Assembly: GCA_023336815.1 (NCBI GenBank)
Contig: JAMBLJ010000208.1
Span: 1 to 44,312 of the forward strand
Direction: 5' to 3'
DNA length: 44,312 nucleotides
Source: Actinomycetes bacterium
GTDB taxonomy: Bacteria; Actinomycetota; Acidimicrobiia; Spongiisociales; UBA5794
The notes under the pieces were generated by a model. It saw nothing but the letters and a program-made list of their open reading frames with translations, did not search any database and was not told the origin of the DNA. The position numbers and the translations under genes are program-made. Below, piece after piece: positions 38,745 to 44,312 of this stretch. Positions within the stretch are counted from its first letter, which is position 1. Each line of letters opens with the position of its first letter.

Positions 38745-39479
38745 ATGTGGGTTTCCGTTCTTCTGTCCGTTGTTGTTGGTGCGATCGCCGGTCGTTCGAT
38801 CGCGGCCGAGGTATCGGCACATCGCAAGCAACGCCCTGACCGCTGGTGGGATCCCGAATGCGATGTCTGCGATGGGTCGCTCACCGCAACGATGATCCGG
38901 TGTACCCCGGAGGGACACCCGCAACGAGTGATGACACCTCTGTTGACAGTCATCTCTGGAATCACTTTCGGAGCGGTGGCCTCTGCGGTGCCCTCGCTGT
39001 GGGTATTGCCCGCCTATCTCGTGTTCGCTGCAGCGATGGTTACTCTCACCGTTACCGATCTCGACACGAAACTGATACCAAATCGTATTCTCGGACCGGC
39101 AACCGCCATTTCGGGAACGGCCCTCATCGTTGGCGGATTGATCGACGCAGACATCTCTGCCGTCGTGCGGGGGGCTGCGGGAGGTCTCATCTACTTCGGT
39201 GGCATGTTCTTGCTTGCGCTGATCGCCCGCGGCGGTCTCGGTTTCGGCGATGTCAAACTTGCGTTCCTGATCGGCGTCTTTGCCGGGTACATCGGATGGG
39301 GACCGCTGGTGGTGGCAGCCGTTGGCGGATTCCTGATCGGTGGTCTCGTAGCGATCGTGCTGCTGGTGACCCGACTGAGCCGTCGCAAGGACTCGATCCC
39401 GTTCGGACCGTTCATGACTCTTGCGGGCATCATCGCCGTCGTGTTCGGAGACGACATCACCCGCTGGTATCTCCGATGA
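38745..39479 (+). CDS. A24-family (type IV) prepilin peptidase
   Basis: TDLDTKLIPNRIL and GLGFGDVKLAFLIG catalytic Asp motifs, polytopic membrane protein; ATG 38745 preceded by TATGCT. Confidence 0.88.
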   Translation: MWVSVLLSVVVGAIAGRSIAAEVSAHRKQRPDRWWDPECDVCDGSLTATMIRCTPEGHPQRVMTPLLTVISGITFGAVASAVPSLWVLPAYLVFAAAMVTLTVTDLDTKLIPNRILGPATAISGTALIVGGLIDADISAVVRGAAGGLIYFGGMFLLALIARGGLGFGDVKLAFLIGVFAGYIGWGPLVVAAVGGFLIGGLVAIVLLVTRLSRRKDSIPFGPFMTLAGIIAVVFGDDITRWYLR

Positions 39480-41062
39480 GTGCGCCCAGCGTTGGCATGA
39501 AACGCGCGGTGTGGGTATTCCTGGGTGGACTCGTACTCCTGGTTGCGGTGATCGTCGTGGGATCCCTGCGCCAGACCGGGGGGGAGCCCGGCAATCTCGC
39601 AGAAACGTTGTACGATATCCCGCCGAGCCTCACCGTACCCACACTGATCGACGACACCGCCAGCTGGGGACTCGCTGGCTGGGAGAACACGTCGCAATCA
39701 CACCTGAGTGGCGGTGCGGCCCTCGGGGATCTCAACGGAGATGGACTCCTCGATCTGGCGCTCGCTGGCGGCAACATCGGTGTATTCCTGAATACAGGCG
39801 ACTCCTTCGTTCCGGTCGACAGCGTACCTCCGGATCTTGTCGGCGTGGCCCTGAGCACTGCCATGGCCGATATCGACGGAGACGGCAACACAGACATCCT
39901 TTTCGGACCCGCCGCAGGTGACGTCCTCATCGTTTGGGGGGGGTCCTGGGCAGCGGACAACAACTTTGCGCAGGCTGAAACGCTTGCGTTGCCAGGTGGC
40001 GCGTTCAGCACAGGATTCGCCACAGGAGACCTCGATGCTGATGGCCGTCTCGATATCGTGCGTATCGCGTATGGGCGGACGCAGCCCGCAGATGACGTGA
40101 TCTTCATGCAAACCGATTCCCGCTCCTTCGAAATGGTGGACCTCCCAAACGGCGGGGGTAAGTCGCTCGCTGCTGAGATCGCAGATGTCGATGGTGATGG
40201 CACACTCGAGATCTGGATCACGAGGGATGTCGGTTGGACGGCGGGAGCGGACTCGCTGTACCGCAGGACACAGAGTGGCAACTGGGCCGACGTTGCCCCG
40301 ATCGTGGGGGCTGCCATGGAGATCGACGGCATGGGGGTGACCGTTGCGGATTTCACCGGGAACGGATATCTCGACGGATATCTCAGCGACATCGGAGAGA
40401 ACGATTTTCTCGAAGGATCCGCATCCGGGTTCGTACCTATTGTGGATTCTGGCGCATCAAGGATTCGGCCTCCCGGTGCGGACGACGATGTCGTTTCGAG
40501 CTCCTGGGCATCCGCGGCAACGGATATCAACCTGGACGGGATACTCGATCTCGTTGTCGTCAACGGGGGATTCCCCTTCTTTGCTGTACCGAACAAGATC
40601 TCGAACACAGGGATCGCACTTGACGACCCGCCAGCTGTTTTTCTGGGACTCGGGGATGGAACATTCACAGACGCCTGGCCCTCGTTGGGTTTGACGTGGG
40701 AAGGCCCCGGCAGGGGACTTGCCGTAGGGGACATCGACAACGATGGGGATATCGATCTGATCATCACCCGGTTGGAAGGAACCGCTGTCGTCTATCGCAA
40801 CAACACCCTGGGGCCGTCGGTAACCGTTCAACCTGCTGCGGGATGTGCCGGCAACGGTGCGACCGTTTGGGTCCCTACGGAAGCTGGCACGTCGATGCAA
40901 CTGCTGTCGAGTCACAGCTTCCTCGGTTCCCACGCACCAGGCGTCGTCCTCGGCGCTCAAGACGAGGGTGCCGAGGTACGTGTTCAGTGGCCAGACGGCG
41001 AGCTGACGTCAGCACCTGTACCAGCCGGTTCGAGGACGGTTGTCAGCATTCCGTGTCCGTAG
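39476..41062 (+). CDS. Membrane-anchored FG-GAP/VCBS repeat beta-propeller with C-terminal ASPIC/UnbV (CRTAC1-like) domain
   Basis: N-terminal TM AVWVFLGGLVLLVAVIVVGSL; DLNGDGLLDLAL, DIDGDGNTDILF, DLDADGRLDIVR, DVDGDGTLEIWI, DFTGNGYLDGYL, DINLDGILDLVV, DIDNDGDIDLII; C-terminal AEVRVQWPDGELTSAPVPAGSRTVV. ATGA overlap with the A24 peptidase gene. Confidence 0.87.
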   Translation: MSAPSVGMKRAVWVFLGGLVLLVAVIVVGSLRQTGGEPGNLAETLYDIPPSLTVPTLIDDTASWGLAGWENTSQSHLSGGAALGDLNGDGLLDLALAGGNIGVFLNTGDSFVPVDSVPPDLVGVALSTAMADIDGDGNTDILFGPAAGDVLIVWGGSWAADNNFAQAETLALPGGAFSTGFATGDLDADGRLDIVRIAYGRTQPADDVIFMQTDSRSFEMVDLPNGGGKSLAAEIADVDGDGTLEIWITRDVGWTAGADSLYRRTQSGNWADVAPIVGAAMEIDGMGVTVADFTGNGYLDGYLSDIGENDFLEGSASGFVPIVDSGASRIRPPGADDDVVSSSWASAATDINLDGILDLVVVNGGFPFFAVPNKISNTGIALDDPPAVFLGLGDGTFTDAWPSLGLTWEGPGRGLAVGDIDNDGDIDLIITRLEGTAVVYRNNTLGPSVTVQPAAGCAGNGATVWVPTEAGTSMQLLSSHSFLGSHAPGVVLGAQDEGAEVRVQWPDGELTSAPVPAGSRTVVSIPCP

Positions 41063-41084
41063 CCGGTTCCCACGATCGAGGGCT

Positions 41085-41882
41085 CTAGCGCCTCACACCC
41101 GATGTAGCAAAAACCCGATGAGGGATCGACAGCGTTCCAGGGAACTCGTCCTTCAGGAGTCCTTCGAGATCTGCATCGAAGCGGTCTGCCTCCTGATCGG
41201 TGAGAGCTGATCCGACGCCGTTGCAGGTTCTGATCCTTCCTCGCCAGGACGTGTGAGAGAACTCGATGTCGACGACGTAGCTGAATGACTCAACTTTGAG
41301 AAATCCACCATGATCAAGCGCACCGACCTGTTCGGGATGGATCCGTGTACCACCAGACATCGTCCAACCAGGATTGTGGGCGAGCACGAGATCCTCAGTG
41401 CGCTCAGCTACGTTTCCAGGCAGCGGGAGGTAGCTGAAGTCACAGATGATCAATCGTCCGCCAGGTCGAAGCACCCGTTTGGCTTCAGCGACTGCGATGT
41501 CACTATCGAACCACCACCAGCATTGCCCAGCAGTTACCACATCGAAGGTCGAATCCATATATCCAATGGACTCGGCCGTTCCTTCGACGAACGAGACCAC
41601 AAGTTCCCTTAAGCTCGCTTCGCTGCGGGCCGCCACGAGGAGTTCCCTTGATATGTCGAGTCCTGTCACATTGAGTCCCGCGGAAGCGAGTCCGAGCGCA
41701 ACCGAACCTGTACCGGTCCCAAGATCGAGAGCTGCCAGTCCGCGAGTGATCCAGCCGTGCTCGACGAGGATGTCAAAGAACGTGTCTGGAAATCCCGGCC
41801 GATATCTGTCGTAGTCGGCGGCTGTCCGGCCAAAATCGATGGATCTCCCCACATGGTCGATCGGACCCTGATGTGCTTTCAT
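41085..41882 (-). CDS. Class I SAM-dependent methyltransferase
   Basis: ALDLGTGTGSVALGLA, FDVVTAGQCWWWFDSDIAVAEAKRVLRPGGRLIICDFS. Confidence 0.9.
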   Translation of the reverse strand: MKAHQGPIDHVGRSIDFGRTAADYDRYRPGFPDTFFDILVEHGWITRGLAALDLGTGTGSVALGLASAGLNVTGLDISRELLVAARSEASLRELVVSFVEGTAESIGYMDSTFDVVTAGQCWWWFDSDIAVAEAKRVLRPGGRLIICDFSYLPLPGNVAERTEDLVLAHNPGWTMSGGTRIHPEQVGALDHGGFLKVESFSYVVDIEFSHTSWRGRIRTCNGVGSALTDQEADRFDADLEGLLKDEFPGTLSIPHRVFATSGVRR

Positions 41883-41955
41883 GGAAGGAATCTACCTCAA
41901 CAACGATCGGTGACAATCCGGCTCCGATGAGACGGGCTTCGGAGGAGCCTGTCGC

Positions 41956-42567
41956 GTGGCCCGGGATGCAACCTCCCTCGAGATCTTGGATCCGTGTCAA
42001 CTCTTGCCCCGAGAAGGTGGGAACCGTCAAGTGATCCCCTCGCCCGAATGTGCGACGTGGGCGATCGGTGAGGTCGATGCGGCCACCACGGCGGTATCGA
42101 CCAGAAGAGCCTTCGAGCTCTCTCTCCGTGCAGCCGCAATGTGTCAGTCCCCAACGCCCTACACGATCGGTGATGTCAATCCCTACGAGGTTTCGGTCGT
42201 ACCAGTCGATGCGATTCCTCCAGGCGACGGATTCTGGTGGAGTATCGTTCCTGACGTAGCGGTGACCAGCGAATGGCTGACGTTCTACGACAGTCGACGT
42301 CCGTTTGAGGCCGATCTATCGAACGCGATCAGCAGCTACGCCGTGTCGCGTTTCGATCCAGAAGTACGTCACGAGGCGTGGCGAGAATTCCAGGCGCGTT
42401 TCGCAGCGGCCATCGCAGCGCGCGTCCTACTCGTAGACACCCTGCGTGACACATCGCAAGATCGTGATCAAGTATGGTTCGACACGTTGGCGAATCTGAT
42501 GCGCGACGCACAATCGCGGTGCAGAGATGTCAGCGATTCCTCAGATGAGTTCTTTCCCGATCGCTGA
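41956..42567 (+). CDS. Hypothetical protein, no recognisable family
   Basis: 203-aa ORF from GTG 41956 with a strong SD (GGAGGAG, 41941-41947); no motif I recognise. Confidence 0.6.
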   Translation: MARDATSLEILDPCQLLPREGGNRQVIPSPECATWAIGEVDAATTAVSTRRAFELSLRAAAMCQSPTPYTIGDVNPYEVSVVPVDAIPPGDGFWWSIVPDVAVTSEWLTFYDSRRPFEADLSNAISSYAVSRFDPEVRHEAWREFQARFAAAIAARVLLVDTLRDTSQDRDQVWFDTLANLMRDAQSRCRDVSDSSDEFFPDR

Positions 42568-42631
42568 AGTGGTCCCACCGGCTCGTCCATGACAACGGAC
42601 GCTTGCGAGGTCACCGCTACGCTGTTGCACC

Positions 42632-43786
42632 ATGTTGAGATTTATCACGTCAGGTGAGTCACACGGTCCTGGTCTCGTCGGAACGGTCGAGGGTTTGCCC
42701 GCGGGACTCGATGTCACTCTGCCAGGAATCGCCGCTGAACTTGCACGTCGTCGTTTGGGATTCGGGCGTGGACCACGGATGCGACTCGAGAAGGATGAAC
42801 TCGAGATCCTGGGCGGAGTCCGTTTCGGTAGGACGATCGGCGGACCGGTCACCGTCCTGATCCGCAACACGGAATGGCCCCGCTGGCAAGCCGAGATGTC
42901 GAGCGAGCCTGGAATCTCGAGCAAGCCAGAAACGAAGCCCCGCCCTGGCCATGCGGATCTCGTCGGGATGCAGAAGTACGACACTCACGACGCTCGAGAC
43001 ATCCTGGAACGGGCGTCTGCCCGAGAGACAGCGGCACGAACAGTGGTCGGCTATCTCGCGAAACAACTCCTGGCCACCATCGATGTCTTCGCCATCTCAC
43101 ACGTGACGTCGATAGGTACGGTGGCTGTCCCGCCCGATGTGCCAAGACCGCTCGCTTCAGACATCGAGGCGATCGATGCTTCGGAGGTCAGGGTGTTCCA
43201 CACAGAGACCGCTCAGGCCATGATCACGGAAATCGAGTCGGCGAAGAAGGACAGAGATACGCTCGGAGGATCCGTCGAAGTCCTTGCGTATGGTGTTCCG
43301 CCAGGACTCGGTAGCCATGTCCATTGGGACCGCAAACTCGATGGTCTCCTCGCCGGGGCACTCATGTCCATCCAGGCGATCAAGGCAGTTGAGATAGGGG
43401 ATGGCCTCACCCAGGCTCGGTCACGTGGATCGGCAGCACATGACGAGATCATCCACACCGGTGAAGACTACGCCAGGCGGACGAACCGTGCAGGTGGCCT
43501 CGAGGGTGGCATGACAACGGGGGAACCCCTCGCTGTAACTGCTTACATGAAGCCGATCTCAACGCTGATGCGTGCGCTCGACACCGTCGATGTGACGAAC
43601 AGGCAAGAAGCCAAGGCCTTCAGAGAGCGCAGCGATGTGTGCGCTGTTCCCGCCGCCGGCGTCGTCGCGGAGCAGATGGTCGCTTACGTGCTCGCAAACG
43701 AAACACTGCGGAAATTCGGCGGCGACACCGTCGGTGACCTGGTCGCTGCCAGGGATGCCTACGTGGCGCGACTCGCCACGTTCTGA
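42632..43786 (+). CDS. aroC: Chorismate synthase
   Basis: MLRFITSGESHGPGLVGTVEGLPAGL, RPGHADLVGMQKYDTHDARDILERASARETAARTVVG, SRGSAAHDEI, GGLEGGMTTGEPL. Confidence 0.97.
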   Translation: MLRFITSGESHGPGLVGTVEGLPAGLDVTLPGIAAELARRRLGFGRGPRMRLEKDELEILGGVRFGRTIGGPVTVLIRNTEWPRWQAEMSSEPGISSKPETKPRPGHADLVGMQKYDTHDARDILERASARETAARTVVGYLAKQLLATIDVFAISHVTSIGTVAVPPDVPRPLASDIEAIDASEVRVFHTETAQAMITEIESAKKDRDTLGGSVEVLAYGVPPGLGSHVHWDRKLDGLLAGALMSIQAIKAVEIGDGLTQARSRGSAAHDEIIHTGEDYARRTNRAGGLEGGMTTGEPLAVTAYMKPISTLMRALDTVDVTNRQEAKAFRERSDVCAVPAAGVVAEQMVAYVLANETLRKFGGDTVGDLVAARDAYVARLATF

Positions 43787-43787
43787 A

Positions 43788-44282
43788 ATGGGTCACATCT
43801 GGCTGATCGGGATGACGGGGACAGGGAAGACGTCGGTAGGCGCCCTCGTCGCCACGGGGCTTCAGATTCCCTTCGTTGATGTCGATGCCCTCATCGTGGA
43901 GCACGAGAACAGATCGATCCCTGAGATATTCGCCGAGGGCGAGGACGTCTTTCGCTGTCTCGAATCTCGTGAGATCGCCGCCGTAGCCCGCAACGATGCG
44001 GTCGTTGTAGCGACAGGCGGGGGAGCGGTGCTTGATCCCGTGAACGTGCAGACCATGCGATCGTCCGGCACAATCGTCTTGCTGAGTGCTGACATCGAAA
44101 CACTTCACCTGCGACTCGCTGGCACAACAGATCGACCCCTGCTCGATCGACCTGGGGCACTTGCAGCACTCGCCGCCCAAAGGGGAGCCGTCTACCGACA
44201 CGGCGCTGACCATGTCATCGACACGACCGGTCTCGATATCGAGACGGTTGCGAGAGAGGTTGTAGCATGCGCCGTCACGTGA
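43788..44282 (+). CDS. aroK: Shikimate kinase
   Basis: IWLIGMTGTGKTSVGALVA (Walker A), DVDALIVEHENRSIPEIF, VVATGGGAVL, RPLL; ATG 43788 directly after aroC. Confidence 0.94.
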   Translation: MGHIWLIGMTGTGKTSVGALVATGLQIPFVDVDALIVEHENRSIPEIFAEGEDVFRCLESREIAAVARNDAVVVATGGGAVLDPVNVQTMRSSGTIVLLSADIETLHLRLAGTTDRPLLDRPGALAALAAQRGAVYRHGADHVIDTTGLDIETVAREVVACAVT

Positions 44283-44312
44283 TCTGGAACGATACCGAAC
44301 CGGTATCGACGA
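44267..44312 (+). CDS. Truncated start of the next ORF, probably 3-dehydroquinate synthase by gene order
   Basis: ATG 44267 opens MRRHVIWNDTEPVST..., overlapping aroK by 16 nt. Identity rests on the common aroC-aroK-aroB order only. Confidence 0.4.
   Translation, partial: MRRHVIWNDTEPVST

Noticed and set aside
38846-39475. N-terminal 210-aa extension of the propeller ORF
   Set aside because: Reads through the A24 peptidase in the wrong frame; ATG 39476 followed by a TM segment is the credible start.
39457-40767. 436-aa minus-strand ORF antisense to the beta-propeller gene
   Set aside because: Ser/Pro/Thr-rich translation is the expected antisense of repeated GAC/GGC/GAT codons; the plus strand carries clear FG-GAP repeats.
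12603-44169. Many other 60-250 aa antisense or out-of-frame ORFs in the track (e.g. 15775-16413, 17330-17935, 25685-26212, 27533-28285, 32247-32882)
   Set aside because: All lie inside confidently assigned genes and show biased Arg/Ser/Pro shadow composition without recognisable domains.
1-44312. tRNA/rRNA genes, CRISPR arrays, transposons, prophage, toxin-antitoxin or defence systems
   Set aside because: Checked intergenic spaces and ORF translations by eye; nothing supports any of these. The APH-family protein alone is not evidence of a resistance island.

Overview
The 44.3 kb window is a gene-dense, high-GC actinobacterial-type chromosomal segment made up almost entirely of core genes. 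I see no mobile element, CRISPR array, rRNA or tRNA. From thrS to aroK the order is thrS ... pgsA-acyltransferase-pimA ... pdxS-pdxT-yebC-ruvCAB-queA-tgt-yajC-secD-secF-rel-MBL-hisS-aspS-rarA-(74 aa)-alaS-ruvX-mltG-aroE-A24 peptidase ... aroC-aroK. Apart from a few insertions this follows the M. tuberculosis thrS-to-aroB region as I recall it. The most interesting signals are: (1) a perfect 14-bp LexA/SOS-box palindrome lying on the ruvC start codon, directly downstream of TTGGCA-N17-TATGAT, which implies a leaderless SOS-controlled transcript; (2) a QueA-Tgt pair in which both enzymes depart from textbook motifs (Tgt FDEC -> LDVP in the preQ1-pocket region; QueA TLHVGxGTF -> NLEVGIDTF), a possible variant 7-deazaguanine tRNA-modification system; (3) a membrane-anchored FG-GAP beta-propeller plus ASPIC/UnbV protein translationally coupled to a short A24 prepilin peptidase inside the aro block; (4) TANNNT -10-like hexamers 6-8 nt upstream of many start codons, suggesting widespread leaderless transcription; (5) a structured 111-bp-period repeat at the left edge and an inverted repeat in the gltA leader. 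No search or computation was run. Product calls come from recognisable motifs, and promoter or hairpin calls were made by eye.
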